NCBI GenBank assembly: GCA_905250115.1
Contig: CAJNOI010000009.1
Location: 842,150 to 906,149, forward strand
DNA: 64,000 bases
Reading direction: 5' to 3'
Source of the DNA: Adineta steineri
Lineage: Eukaryota > Rotifera > Eurotatoria > Adinetida > Adinetidae
Shown here: one piece after another, positions 1 to 17,288 of the stretch
Layout of the letters: each line of letters starts with the position of its first letter
Numbering within the stretch: the first letter of the stretch is position 1
Made by a program: the position numbers and the translations under genes
Notes under the pieces: generated by a model
What the model was told of the DNA's origin: nothing
The model's database searches: none
What the model saw: only the letters and a program-made list of their open reading frames with translations

Positions 1-2828
1 ACAACATCATCTGCAACTACCAACACCTCATCTTCAACTACCACAACTTTATTTACAGCTACTACATCTACTACTACCACAACTGTATCTACAAGTACCA
101 CAACGTCATCTTCAACTACCAGAACTATATCTACAGCTAGTACATCTACAACTATTCCGATTGTTTGCAATGATATTACAGAAGTTAAATATCCCAATAA
201 CACATGCATATTGAAAAGTGAAGCTCAAGTATAATTAAAAATATTTATATCCATCTCTTCTTATTTCTTGTTTTTGTAGAGACATTCATTTGGCATGTTA
301 ATAAATAACAATGGCACGTCAAGAGAGAAAGCTGACGCTCTCAGTTTGTATTTTAGTTCAATTGCTCGTCCACATACAGAAATAGATGGAGATTATGTTT
401 TGAACCCTAATGACATTAACGCAATAGTTGAAAATCTCGCTCATCCGAACTATACGATCAACTCAAACGCCTCATATCTGGTGCTACGATCGTTTAATGG
501 AAATGGGAGTAATACAAACTTCGGTGCTTCATTTCTTCATGGTATTGGTGGTGGAATTATCGCAAATCTAAATGATAGTCAAATTTCTAGTATGGATATG
601 TCCATTGCTGGTATCGCTACTAATATAGATTCAGATAAGATTAAATCTCTCAATATACTTATAATTGATGACCCTTATACGTACGAAAACTTTTCAACTT
701 CATCGACTAAAAGACTTGCTTCATCTGTTGTCGTGATGACAGCAGTTCAAAAAAGTGCGTTCAGGTCACTAGTTCCAATGAATATCGATTTATACTTCAA
801 TGATCATTCGCATGAAGGTTCAAAAATAATAGAAACATACAAATGTGGTTATTATGATACAACTGCGTCGGCATGGAACGAACTTGGATGTAGTGAACGG
901 GACTTTAACAGCAATTCTAAAGGATACAAATGTAATTTCAATGATACAGGGACCTTTGCTTTCCTTACTTTCAATTGTGATAATATAACTCATACAATAT
1001 ATAAATGCAACTGTGGTTTAAAATCTAACATACAAGTAAAATATGATATATTTAGGTTCTTTTCATCTATATTTTTTTCACATAGAATGATACATACCAC
1101 GTGATACTTAGTAATAGTACAGATGCCACTATTATAGGCAATGCTATTTCAGGATATATAAGCTCAATTACGAATTCCACTGTCTCCTCAAATACAACCA
1201 ACACTCTCTCATTAAAAGACATCGATGATGCTATTGATAGATTAATCAATAGTACTGTAAAAAAAGATACAACTGCATCATTTATTATGGTTCAACCACC
1301 TAAACAACAAAATACCAGTAATGATATAATCGTTTTAGGTGCTTCAGTTAATAACGATACAGGCGGTCAAGTTGTCGATAATAAAAATAAAAATAATATA
1401 ACTCAAAATCCACATCTAGTAACGGCAGCTATTATTAATGAAGAACTATTAAATCATGTCACGTCTCTCAATATACTCATTATTAAGGATCCAACACCAT
1501 TTCTACATGCGGATAATTCATCAAATAAAACACTAGCATCATCACTTGTTATCGTCTCAGTGAGAGGAATAAATGACACCAATGCTGTAAAAAATATTAC
1601 TTTATATTTCCAACTTTTCAATGAATCCGAGCAAAGAAATGATAGAATATATTTATGTTCATATTATAATACAACTACTTTCACATGGGATGAAGCTGGA
1701 TGTAGTGTACCCACATATAATACAGATTTGAATCGATACGAATGTAGTTGTAACCATTTTACTTCATTTGCTCTTATCTGGTTACCAAAACAATCACTCA
1801 CATCATATCTCAATTCTCAAGATATTGCATCACTTGTATTTCAGTCAATCTCAATCATCTGTTTCTTACTAATTATCATTCATGCCATGTTTAGAACAAT
1901 TCGATTTCCATTAAATACTTTTCAAATATATAATCTACTTCCATTAATATCTAGTGCTACTACAACTATTCTTTTCATCTTTTATATTGCACTTTCGATG
2001 ACAGTTTATACACAAACATCATCTTCTCATCAGATAAATTGTTTTACAAGTTCAACTGTACTGATGTTCTTCACGTATTTCTTCTTGATTTTTATGTTTT
2101 GTGTGAAAACAAGTGTTGGATATTTTAATTATCTTCGTTTTGTTCATTTATTTCCTCAACCATCACATCGAAAACTATTTATAATGCTTTTCATTTCATT
2201 CTTTATTTCTCTAATATGGATGGCATTTGCAGTTGGATTTTATTCTGATTCATCATTCGATATTATAAAACTATATCCATATAAATTATGTTGGTTTACA
2301 AGTGATGTGATCTATTATTTTTTGAGTATACCTGCATGTTTATTTCTCTTGATTAATATAATACTATTTATTATTGTTGGTAGTCACATAATAAATCATG
2401 TTCGAAATGCAACATCCGTTCATCAGTCATACGAAAGAATGAAACGATGTGTCATAGTTTTACTTTCATCATGTATAACTCAAGGAATTGGTTGGTTGTT
2501 TGGTGTATTTATTTCGTTTGTAAATGGTGAAAGTGGATATATATTGGGATGGTTTTTTGTAATATTTAATGGACTGGAAGGTCTCTGGTCGATTATTTTA
2601 TATATGATTATACGATCGCAACATATGGATGAACAGAAACGTATTACTGCTTATAAAAAGTTTACAGAATCAACACCAATTTCAACTGTGAAAAGTAAAG
2701 AAACTTATTTTAATGACAGCGTATCAAAACGATCAAAAAAGACTAATAGAAATTCACAAAAAAAATCGCATATTTTCAATAGATCATATAATATTAAAGG
2801 AATTGATGGAATTAGTAGTGAATGCTAA
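1..2828 (+). CDS. Adhesion-type GPCR, 5' partial
   Basis: Three exons are visible: 1-228 (open at the window edge), 280-1035 and 1086-2828; both introns are about 50 bp and phase 0. The first exon encodes a Thr/Ser-rich mucin-like stalk. Two GAIN/GPS-like modules follow. The first ends in a GPS-like cysteine pattern whose cleavage region is degenerate (CNFNDTGTFAF). The second ends in a canonical GPS (CSCNHFTSFALIW), with HF/T in the position of the usual HL/S-T cleavage tripeptide. About seven hydrophobic segments of a secretin/adhesion-type 7TM bundle come next (roughly 1820-2620), then a basic Lys/Ser-rich cytoplasmic tail. It should be a plasma-membrane receptor that autoproteolyses at the second GPS; the ligand is unknown. 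The family call is secure, the orthologue is not. The signal peptide and any N-terminal adhesion domains lie outside the window. Confidence 0.85.
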
Positions 2829-3753
2829 AGACAATTAGCTTTTTTAAATAGTTCTGTTTTTTGTAGTATAAAAGAATTGTTTTCGATCTGATATCTTCTT
2901 TCATGATTTTCAAAGAGAGAATATATTGGATCACAGCAAATAATGTAATTCAATGGATTAATAAAACATACACAAATGTCTTCATTTGTTCCTGAACTAT
3001 ATACGATCTATATCGAAGTGATTCAATTATGATAAAACAATCTTTTTTGTATTTAATTAATTTTTGAATATATATGTTATATGTCTATTTTCAAAACAAT
3101 TATAAAAAAATATCATCAAGTACTAAAATATATAACATCTATTTGCTTAGAATATCAAACTTGCAATAATGATTTAATAAAACTCCATCTTTCCGAGAGA
3201 TTATTTTTAACAATATACATCTAATCCCATATACTTTAATAAATATTTTTCTATTCAAAATATTATCTGCCTATAAAGTATATAATACATCAACATTGAA
3301 TATCTTGTAGAATTGTGTTTCTTTTCTTTGAGTTTACTTCTATTTTTATCTGAACTCTTCAAAAATGGATTGATCATTCATGAAAGTACTACGAAAAACT
3401 GTAGTTACATTTATTAAAGATTACACATAAAACATGTTAAAATGTAGTAGAACTGATAAAACTAATAACGTCCTCATGAAAGTTATTACGATATTTTATG
3501 GTATCAAATGATTAGTTATTAATATACAATTTATGCTCCTTTTTTAAATGAAAAGAAACTCATTACTTAACTTTATTTATCTATTGTTTTTCAACATTAC
3601 TAGCGACATATTTGTAGAGGCATTCTCTCGTGATTCTATTCGTTAAATTTTTATTTCCAATAAATCTGTTTATGCCACGTTTCAATTCAATCCTCATCAT
3701 CATCACACTCATATTGAAGTTTATTCTATTATTTGCCACATTTACAAGTTTGA
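2829..3753. other. Intergenic, aGPCR to SEC23
   Basis: AT-rich sequence between two same-strand genes. It must hold the 3' UTR of the receptor and the promoter/5' UTR of SEC23. No ORF, RNA gene or repeat was recognised. Confidence 0.6.
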
Positions 3754-7394
<3,641 letters not shown>

Positions 7395-9467
7395 AAATCT
7401 TCTTCAATTTTAGTTTGCTTTTTTTCTGTTATTTTATTTAATAAATCTATTCATGTATGCGTCTTTTTTTGTCGTTTTTAAAGTAAATGGTAAAATCGAT
7501 TAGCAGTTTTAGAATCTTTATATGTTAAACGAACTGTTAAAAATAATATGCAAATTTTCTTTTTTATGGTTCATTTCCACAAACAATTATACCAATGATA
7601 AACTAATACAAGAAATAAGATTGTAGAAAAAAAAATTAGTTAAATAATTTCGATTAATTAAGTCGATTCTAAACCAATAGAAATCGAGTTTGATAATTAG
7701 AAAAACGGATATATTAACTATTCTGTTTTCTTAGCTTTTAGCATACTCATGAATCATTAATTGAGATCATTTCAAATACATTGCATAGTTTCAATTCAAT
7801 AGATATAATTGATATTTCTTGAATTGTCACATTTAACAAGAGAAAAAAGATAATATTAACAATTACGAATCTTCTACACTTATGAAAATTGTATAAATAT
7901 CATTTAGATAATGGAAATCTGTCTTTTGAAAAAAAAATATTCTTATTACTACCTTAGATTGAATATGAATTACTCAATTTATATGAACGATTGAATAAAT
8001 AAAAGAATTTTTTTCTTGAGTAATGATAACTCTTAGTTCTTTTTTCATAGTTAATTTAAATATATATGACAACTAAATCTAGTCTTTATCAATGATAAAG
8101 AAGAAGAAAAAAATTGTAATGAGATTTTTTTTATTATTATAGCGTGATCAAAAGTTCTTTACAGGACGAAGAGACAAATAATTGTCAATATTTTTATATC
8201 GGATTATTATTTGCTTAGCATTGTTAGTAGGAAAAGAAAAAGCTAATATTTTAGCTTAAAATGTGAAAAGAAAATAATTAAAAAGAAGAAATTGTGATAC
8301 AATGGTCAAGGTCGTGATATAATATAAATAAAAGAAGATATTTGATGTAAATGAAAAGTAATAATAACGGAAGTTGATGACGTTTGAAAAATGATGAATA
8401 TATACACTTGTTCATTCACAATGATGATCGTGCGTGTTTTTTATTCTTTTTCTTCTATCGCATGTTATTCTAACTATGTCGTTGAATACATACAATCCGA
8501 TTAATAAATGAAAGCTTACATTATTTCTATAGATGTTGTCTATTTTATTCTATTCAACCCTCAAGCAATCATTTTGTACATCTGATCAGTTAGTTTACGA
8601 CTTTCTTTCTATTTTTATTTTTACTAGAAATAACAAACAAATCAATACGTGATGTTTTCTTTTCTAATAGAGTAGATAATACCTTGATAAGGTTCTTTTT
8701 TTTTGTATGTTAGACATATATATATGTATGTATGTATGTATGACGAATGAAGATGATGATGATGATAATGATGATGGAACTCCCATAATCACATTTCCTA
8801 TTTTATGAGACACATGCCGACTAACGCTTGTCTTCTCTCTCTCAGCGCATCAGTCAATCAAAAAATCTACTGCTGTGCTGCATGCATACATACACAAGAG
8901 AGATAATCGAAAGAGACACTCAATGTACGTTATAGAAAAGTGCCGATGAACTTCATCATGTTCCTCTTCTTCTTCGTCTTCCTTTTTTTTTTAATATAAG
9001 TCTATTCTAATAATAAAATGATGATTCAATTGTCGCTTTATTTTACATATATACATAGAGAGGGAGAAAGAATGAGTGTTTCCATTCAAGCAAGCGTTTT
9101 TTTTCCTCTCTTCGTAAGGCAAATATTTCCAAGTATCTATATCGTTGCTTCTCTTGACGATGTAGTTCAAGCGAGAAAAAGAGAGTAGAGAGATAATGCT
9201 CTAATCGGGACACGACACTTGAAGAAACGGGTAGTAAAAATCTATCATCTCTCGCTCTCGGGAGAGCGAGCACGTCATACTCTAGAAGCATTTTCCGTTT
9301 TTCTCTCGTCCTCCTTCTCTTTTTATCATAAAAAGAAAATATAGCAAAAAAAAACTGACAACAATCGAAGCACTCTTCCTAATACATATCGACATCCAGA
9401 AAACTCCTCGACCACAATTGTACAATGAATTAATTTTAAAACCAGTTCAGACTCATTAATCATCATA
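7395..9467. other. Intergenic, SEC23 to receptor subunit
   Basis: About 2 kb without a supported gene. The first part is very AT-rich. From about 8700 it has short microsatellites (ATGT units near 8723-8741, GAT units near 8751-8777) and GA/CT-rich stretches to about 9320, with a perfect 9-bp inverted repeat around a GG centre at 9251-9270. The position suggests promoter/5' UTR of the downstream receptor gene. Open frames on the minus strand here look accidental. Confidence 0.5.
8723..8777. repeat. ATGT and GAT microsatellites
   Basis: About five ATGT units are followed, after a short spacer, by a run of GAT units with one interruption. Simple sequence upstream of the ion-channel gene. Confidence 0.85.
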
Positions 9468-12400
9468 ATGAATATTATAATCCTATCATTTTTAATCTTT
9501 TTTCTCACTATTGGTAAGAATAATTTAAACGAAATATATTTTTTGATGATTATCAATAAGATTTTCTTTTAAGTCAATTATTCTTTTCAACAAAAATGTA
9601 ATCGTGAACGAATACATTTATGGAATGCTGAACAACGACTTATATGTGATTTACTTGATAATTATCAAGTTAAATGGGGTCGACCTGTACGAAATATGTC
9701 CGAAGATGTTGAAGTACGATTTGGTTTACAACTTATTCATATAAGTGATCTTGTATGTTAGATAGACAAAAGAAAAATTAAGATTAATGAGTTTTTTTTC
9801 TGTATTTAGGATGAAAAAAATCAAGTATTAATTACAAATCAATGGCAAATTTATGTATGTAAATATAGATATCAATATATATATATTATGTGTTCTTTTT
9901 TCTAGGAATGGAATGATGAAGCATTAACATGGTAATTTTAATAAATAATAAATTTAACCTTTTATTTATGTTTTGTTCTTTATTTCTAGGGATCCAGAGG
10001 AATATGGTGAATATAATGGATATAAATAATGCAAAAGAAAATATTATTTTATTTTTAGGCAACCTTATTGATATACGTTTACCCATCAAACGTATTTGGC
10101 AACCAGATGTGACGTTATACAACTAGTAAGTTTGACATAAGAATCCAAAAAAACATAAATTTAGTTAACAAACCATCTGTAAGTCATTCGTCTTCTTATC
10201 CTTCTTTTTTTGAGAGTTGTTAGAGAAATGACAAAATGCCTTGAGGATATCCATTTACAGGCTCCTATAGAGAGTAACATGCTTATTCATCATAATATTA
10301 GCCCAACTTACATTTTCTTTTTAGTGCTGATACACGTCTCGAAGAAAAACGCGAAGTATTAGCAACGGTTTTTTCCAATGGAACAGTTCTATGGAAGCCA
10401 ATGTCAATTTTTAAGTCGACATGTCAAATTGATATTCGGTAACTAATGATCATTTAATTTTTTCAAAACACAATTTTTTTTCTCGTCTCTCTCTAGACGC
10501 TTTCCATATGATAAACAAAATTGTTCGATGAAATTTGGTTCATGGACTTATGATAGTTCCAAAGTAAATTTACAATTTTATCGTGATATACATCAATTTG
10601 ATCTTCATTCATATGTTATATCCAATGAATGGACTATTACATATAATAATGCTTCACGTAATGAAGAAAAATATGGTATGAAAATAGAAGAAAAAAAAAT
10701 AATAAATACAAAAATATAATTTCTTTAGATTGCTGTCCGGAAATTTACGTTGATTTAAAATTTAATATCACTCTTGAACGACGTGGAGGATTTTATAATT
10801 ATATTTTAATTTTACCATGTGTACTTTTATCATGTCTTACATGTATTCTTTTTTGGTTACCAGTAAGAATTATATAGAAACTTTTTACTTATGAATTTAA
10901 TTTATTTTATAGCCTGAAAGTCCATCAAAATTAGTACTTGGTAAATAAATCATTTTGTTTTGTTTTAATGATTAATAAATTCTTATTTTTTTAAAAATAG
11001 GAATGAATATTTTTACATCATTTTTCGTCCTGTTACTTCTTTTATATAAAAATATGCCATCGAATGCAGAACATATTCCACGTATAGGTAAGACCGATAT
11101 ATGAATATTACTATTTTTAATAAACTATTACAAATAATAAGAATGTTCGGAAATGAAGTACAAAGTATTTCCTATTCTCTGTTGGATAGATGTGGCAATA
11201 GTAATAAAAAAAAATGCCATAGGAAGCAACAGATCGATATATATATCTTGTTCTTTTTTGTAAATATCATGTTTCCCTTAATTTTTACGATATTTGAAAA
11301 GAAATTGTGTTTAACAGAAAAATTCTGATAATGAATAGATTTCCGTTAGATAAAAAGAATTCTAAGGATAAGGAGTGGATTATTCAAGTATTTTGTCTTC
11401 TAGTAAAAGAGAGGAAAACAATTAAAAATACTACAACTTTAGTGAATAACGGAAATACGCCATTATATGAAAAGCTAGTGTTCATCTATAAACGAAATGA
11501 ATAGCATTTATATAATTCCGATGATAGGAAATTAATTATAGATTAAACAATGATCGAATGAATTAAAGAACAAAAGCTATAGACTGTTTAATAATAGAAG
11601 AATGATCTGCATAAAAAATGACATGACTTCTCAAGAGAGAGAGAGAACAATAGAGTAAGACTAAGTTGTACATTAAACAATTTATTATAGAAAATACATT
11701 GATAAAGTTCACATTTGTGAACTTAGTATAATTTTTATATTTTTAATGTGGAACTACAGGAAAATATTAATTTCAGAACTCGTCATAGAACAAATCGATT
11801 ATTGATTATTTGGATAATATCTTATTTAACATATTTCTATTTTAATTTATATTGTCAGTTGCAGCTAGGAGATTTTCAACAATCATTGATAGTAATGCAA
11901 AGAAATTTATTGTATGATTCAATGAATGTAAGGTTTTTCTATTAGATGATCAGTTGAATAATAATAAGATAAGAACGTGTTCGTATCACATATCATTTAT
12001 TGGAAAAAAATCGTAGATTACATATGAGATAGTTAATCGCACATAGTACGTATTAGTAATTGAATGATCAGAATAAATCCCTTTAGATTTAATAAATGTA
12101 TACATGAAATGTCTAATAAAATTTATAGAAAGAAAAATCAAATAGAAATATTACTTATATTGAATAGTCTATATCAAAATTAATTCTTTAGGTGCATATT
12201 ATTGTTTAAATATGGGAATGATTGCTACATCGACATTTTTATGTACAATAGTTGTTCATATATATTTTCGTGGTCATGGACCAATGCCAACAATATTAAG
12301 AAAAGTATGTGGATTATATTTTTTTGTTCATGAAAATAAATTTTTTTTTGTATTAAAATAGATTTTTCTTGAATGGCTTGCTCCATTTTTTCTTATGGTA

Positions 12401-12883
12401 CCACACACAAATGCATATCAACAACATGCAGTCAATGGATTAGTTCCTCCAATAAAAGCGACATGTGATGGTGATAAATTTGAAAAATTTGAATTACTTA
12501 AAGAACGTTTTAAATCTGTTGGTGATAAACGTACAGTAGCAACAACAAATGATGATTCATTAGAAACATTAGAAATGATGAATGATCATAATTATCAACA
12601 TCAACAACAACAACATCACCATCATCATGTGAGTCAAGAAAATTCTATAGCACAACAAATTCAACAACAAATATCAGCATCAATTACATTTATGACTGTT
12701 GAAAGTGATTTAAAAGAAATTCGAGATTTTTTACGTACTACAAGAAAACGTATGGAAGATAAAGAAGCTAAAGCTAAAACAGTTAATGATTGGAAACAAG
12801 TTGCACTTGTACTTGATCGAACATTCTTTTTTATTTATCTTTCCGCAATTATTATCTGTCTTGTTGTTATGTTTCCTCGATAA
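9468..12883 (+). CDS. Cys-loop ligand-gated channel, nicotinic alpha-type subunit
   Basis: Thirteen exons: 9468-9513, 9574-9752, 9810-9854, 9906-9931, 9990-10006, 10059-10125, 10325-10438, 10497-10675, 10729-10862, 10913-10940, 11001-11087, 12192-12304, 12362-12883. They total 1,557 nt (518 residues) with consistent phase. A hydrophobic signal peptide (MNIIILSFLIFFL) opens the protein. The Cys-loop has two cysteines 13 residues apart (CQIDIRRFPYDKQNC). Loop B carries WTYD. Loop C has the vicinal pair in YDCCPEIY, which defines alpha-type, agonist-binding subunits. M1, M2, M3, a His/Gln-rich M3-M4 loop and a C-terminal M4 follow. It should form a pentameric plasma-membrane channel. The M2 region is unusual: PSK replaces the cation-type GEK, 9' is Thr rather than Leu, and 20' is Lys. 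The family is certain; the ion preference is inferred. Confidence 0.93.
11088..12191 (+). other. 1.1-kb intron between M2 and M3 exons
   Basis: This intron is about twenty times longer than its neighbours. It begins GGTAAGACC and ends TTCTTTAGG in phase. No ORF with coding character, repeat or RNA gene was recognised inside it. Confidence 0.8.
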
Positions 12884-13983
12884 ATGGGCACGTTTTCTTT
12901 TTTACTTCGCGTTCATTTTTTCGTTTTTTGTAAAATTGTTAGTAGTCATTCTTCCGGTAAGATGATACAACGAAAGATATACAAGAAAAAGCTATATAAA
13001 ACTAATAATAATAATAAATAGAAGTAGAAATAGAAGTATTTTTTATTAGAGATATAATCAATGTTTGTTTTTTTGAAGTTTTATTATAATATAAAGTAAG
13101 AAAAAGAAAAGATCGATTGATAAAAATAAATTATCTGTATATTAAACTAAAGATAATATAACGGCTTATTGTCTCTTCACCAATAGGACATCCGTCACTA
13201 CAATGGGCGAAATTTCAGGAATCACTTAGCGTAAGTACAGTGAACTCTCGCCAACTGTAAGATTAGTATAGAATACATATGAAAAAATTATCCTAATATT
13301 ATTAGAATAAGTATACTATAGTTTAAATTCTTTAGTAACGTTACTAGGAGCTATTTTTATACGCGTGCAATCGCATAATGAAACTGACGAAAGTGTTAGT
13401 CGACGAAAATCTTATTGACAAAAATCAGAAATCCTGATATAATTATATTAGATTAGAAGAAAGTAACATTTCATGATTGAGTTCAATCAAAAAACAACTA
13501 TCTGTAATTAGAAGAAAAATGTTATTTGAAACATGAAATATTAGAATTCAGTATATTCATTCTGAAGTAAATCGAGAAAAATAATCGAAACTAAAACTTC
13601 TGTATGTCTTCGTAGAATTGAATTTAGAGTAAAAATCTCGAAAACTCTTTATTAGTATTCAATATAAAGAGCTCTTATATTTATATAAATCAATATGAAG
13701 ACTAGTATTCAAAAATGATCATTTCCGATACGAATCTATATAGTAAACTATTCATGTTATATTTTCGTATAAATAGTAAACTTAATTGGGACTTTTAGTT
13801 ACCCATACTTTAAAAGTTTTATTAATAGATACGAATGAAAATATAATAAGTCTTATAAACTTTCTTGAAATCGTCGTGATAAATAAATTGTACGATCAGG
13901 TAAACGACGATCGGCAGATATTAAATGACTCCCTCGTCTAAATAATAGTTTACGTTATTCTTTATTTTTTCAAATTATATTTC
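12884..13983. other. Intergenic between convergent genes
   Basis: AT-rich, with the 3' ends of the receptor gene and the HPS4-like gene facing each other. No feature was recognised. A short stretch near 13236-13257 (CAGTGAACTCTCGCCAACTG) resembles a transposon end but has no partner. Confidence 0.5.
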
Positions 13984-16668
13984 TTACGAAAGTCCAATAA
14001 CTTTTCGATCTGGATGTCGATTAAGTTCTGTTCGAGCATATAATCCCATAAATGAACTATCTTCTGCAGGAAATTTTCGATATACTCGTGGTCCATCATA
14101 GACTCGTTCAACTAGAAGAATAAATCGATAAGAAAAAATCTTCAACTCAATTTTTTCTTCTTACAATCAGCGGAATGAGTATTTTCATTAAATTGATATT
14201 TAACATCAGTACTTAGTTTCTAAAAAAAATAACTAATTAAATAGTTTTCATAAGATTACCAAAAAAATTTACAATCATCTCATTTGTTGTTGATATAACT
14301 TGAACTTCAGTTTCCATATTAGCCATTTGTGATAACATTAAATTCCACTATTAAAGATAAAATAAAATTTTAAATAATTTCAACAGTTAAAAACGATTCT
14401 ATTTCGATCGATATGAATAAACTTGTTCTACTTACCAGCGTCTTTAGATATTCATCCGATAATGAACTTTGTTCCATAACACCAGCAAATACCATTCTTG
14501 AATTTCTTTGAACATACAATACTAACTCATCTCGTTCATTTTCATTATTTTTATCTGGTATATTTGACCAACTAACTTTGACCTCCTGACGATCACTCTT
14601 AAAAATTTCTGGTAGTTTTATTACTTCAGGTGCACTTGTTACGGTTGTTGTTCGATGAATAACTTTAAAATTTTCAATATCATCATCATCACTACTTTCA
14701 AATGCGTCGATTTCTGTTAAATGAATTCGATCGATAAGATCATCTGGACTATTCAAAAATTCAATTTCGATTGTTTTTTCCATATCATTACTCAATGTTG
14801 ACGCACGCGATCGTAAATTCTCGAGTTTTTGTTCGTCAGTTAGTGATTCTTCATATGACTTTAAAATTAATGAAATAAGATTAAATTGAAAACAAATAAT
14901 AATAATAAATAATAACCTGTTTCTCTGCACTTATTTTATCCGAATTACTAGTAATCGACGATAAAACTGAACTTCTTTCTTCAGCAGCACTTGCAGATGA
15001 TGAATCATCCATTGTATCAGTATCGAAACCTGTTTCTTCAGATGAACAAGATTGATAAGGTTGCACCAATACACCACTACGTTTTCTATCATTAAGTGAT
15101 GGTGATAGTTCCGAATTAGTACTAAATTGACTTCTTAATGAAGACGAATCATCTGACATAAATGATAAACTATTAAAGATATTTATCGGTGATGTTGTCG
15201 TTTTGGTAGTAGTAATATTAGCAGTTGGAGTTGTTGTATTAGTCGTAGGAGATGTATCTATGACATTATGAGTTGATGTTGAAGATGATTTTCGACGAGT
15301 ATATATACGAAAAAGTGATACACCATTTTTTAATTTAAATTCCGAATCCCATGGAATACATATTAGATCTTCCTATAATACAATTAAAAATTGATGTTCA
15401 CTCATATTGTTCAACATTATACAATCAGTAATAAAAACTTTAGGTTCTGAATTACTACATTCTATAATACTGAATGAACTCAAATCATTCAAGATTAATC
15501 TAATTTGTCAAAGCACTTATAAACAAGGGTTTGATATATTTTTTTGAGAATTATATCGATCTGCAATCAGTCGAATCTCTCTAGAGAAATCAAATGATTT
15601 AATTTAATCAATCAATAAATAAAAACGATTTAGTATCTAAAGCTCCAATACGAAATTCTACAGAATGGAATAGAATATATTTTCTGTCTTTTTTACAGAA
15701 TATACTCACAGGTAAATCTTTTGTTATTTGAAACAGAAGTTGTAAATAAAATGTAGTGTCAAAATCATATGATGAATATAAAATCCTATATAATTAATAA
15801 ATATTCAATGTATAATCATATTTATTCCTCATACTTTTTATCATATCCAATAAGCCCATCTTTTATTCCATATGCTGATCTTAGATAATTCAGGCAATGT
15901 TTACATTCTAATAATACTCGTTGATTACCCTATTGAAATATAAATAGAATAATCTTATTTATTACGTCATTATCATATATACTTTTTTCAATGGTGCATA
16001 TTCAATAACTGAAAATAGGTAAGGTATTGATCGTCTATGATTCAATACATAATGTACAATAGGTGTTAATGCTCGATTAAGAAATTCATTTATTTTACGA
16101 TCTTGTCCATAGGTCTAAATAAGAATTTTTTCTTATTATTATTTCGAATTATTATTCAATTTTATTCTTTACTGAATTCACATGGTTCCACGTACCATAT
16201 AACATATTAAATAAATCCATAATATATTTTAAATGAATCACAGCTTCTTCTTCTGTATAATAATCATGGGGTGCACACAAAAACTAAAATATAAATAAAA
16301 GAAATATGAAACTAAATGGTTAAATAGAAAATTCTTTACACCGCTATGTCTTCCATGATAATCATGTACAACAAATGTCTTTTGAAAATATAATGTTTTT
16401 GGTATAGATCGAAATAGATCATGTTGAAAATATTGTACAACTCCTACAATTTCACCACAATCCAATATTTTCTAAATTTGAAAAAAATAATATTAAACTA
16501 GATTTGCCTACACATTCGTGTAATTACTAGATCTTTCAGTTGTGGATCTGTTGGATAAAAATATATAATAGCTTCTGGTAGGACATCATTATCATCTGTT
16601 GATCCTTGCATTAAATAGAAATCAAATAGAAAGAAAAATGGTACTGGAGGCATTGTTTTAGGTGGCAT
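13984..16668 (-). CDS. HPS4/CCZ1-like longin-domain protein
   Basis: Eleven exons, from the start: 16528-16668, 16340-16471, 16173-16283, 15983-16114, 15835-15929, 15710-15785, 14917-15372, 14436-14858, 14273-14347, 14165-14219, 13984-14111. They sum to 1,824 nt (607 residues) in consistent phase. The N-terminus (PFFFLFDFYLMQ, IIYFYPTD, CGEIVGVVQYF) matches the first longin domain of HPS4, a BLOC-3 subunit that with HPS1 acts as exchange factor for Rab32/38. CCZ1 of the MON1-CCZ1 complex is the close alternative. A long acidic/Ser-rich disordered middle follows, with DDDD and SSEE runs. Length and the CGxIxGVV motif favour HPS4. The start follows an AG three bases after CAAG, consistent with splicing close to the ATG. 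The superfamily is fairly sure, the subunit less so. Confidence 0.65.
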
Positions 16669-17288
16669 CTTGAATTTCTAAAGCGAATTCTTCAAATAAA
16701 GATAGATGACATCCACATTTGATATTAAAATATAGAATAAAAAAGATATTTCGTTTGTTTTTTCTTATCTTTCGTTTTCTTTGCTCTCTGTGACTCAAAC
16801 AAAAAAAGAACGAATTCTTTACTATACAACTCAATAACATGATGTCATCTGTATGATATAGCAAAATGTTTTATTTAATCAAAAAACAACGCATTCTTTA
16901 ATAAACTTGTGAAAAATCGTATGGTCATGATGACAAATGATTTCTATCGTTAAATATCTTTGATGATGATAATATATATTGTTGTTAGAAAGAACTTTTC
17001 ATATACATATTCTTGTACATATTTTTATATTTTAGTTTTCTGTCGTTTGATATTAAGAAAAAAAACCATAAATACGAAACATTACAAGAAATAACAAATA
17101 AATGTTCGAGAAGAAGAAGAAGAAGAAACAACAATGATATATATGCCTAAATCTGTTTTATATGGATATATTTATATTGAATAGGCCAATGACACAAGAA
17201 AAATAGATTTTATACATGCAACGTTGACATAAATTTTTTTTTGTGTTTAGAAGTACGAACGATGCAAAAAGAAACAAAACAAAACAAT
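16669..17288. other. Intergenic, RAD54L2 to HPS4-like gene
   Basis: About 0.6 kb between two minus-strand genes. AT-rich with a GAA run near 17112-17127. It should contain the promoter of the HPS4-like gene and the 3' UTR of RAD54L2. Nothing else was recognised. Confidence 0.5.

Noticed and set aside
9043-9291. 82-codon minus-strand frame with Arg/Leu/Glu-rich product
   Set aside because: It arises from GA/CT-rich low-complexity sequence and has no similarity or splice context that I can see.
13236-13257. CAGTGAACTCTCGCCAACTG resembling a DNA-transposon end
   Set aside because: No inverted partner or target duplication was found within several hundred bases; the short match could be chance.
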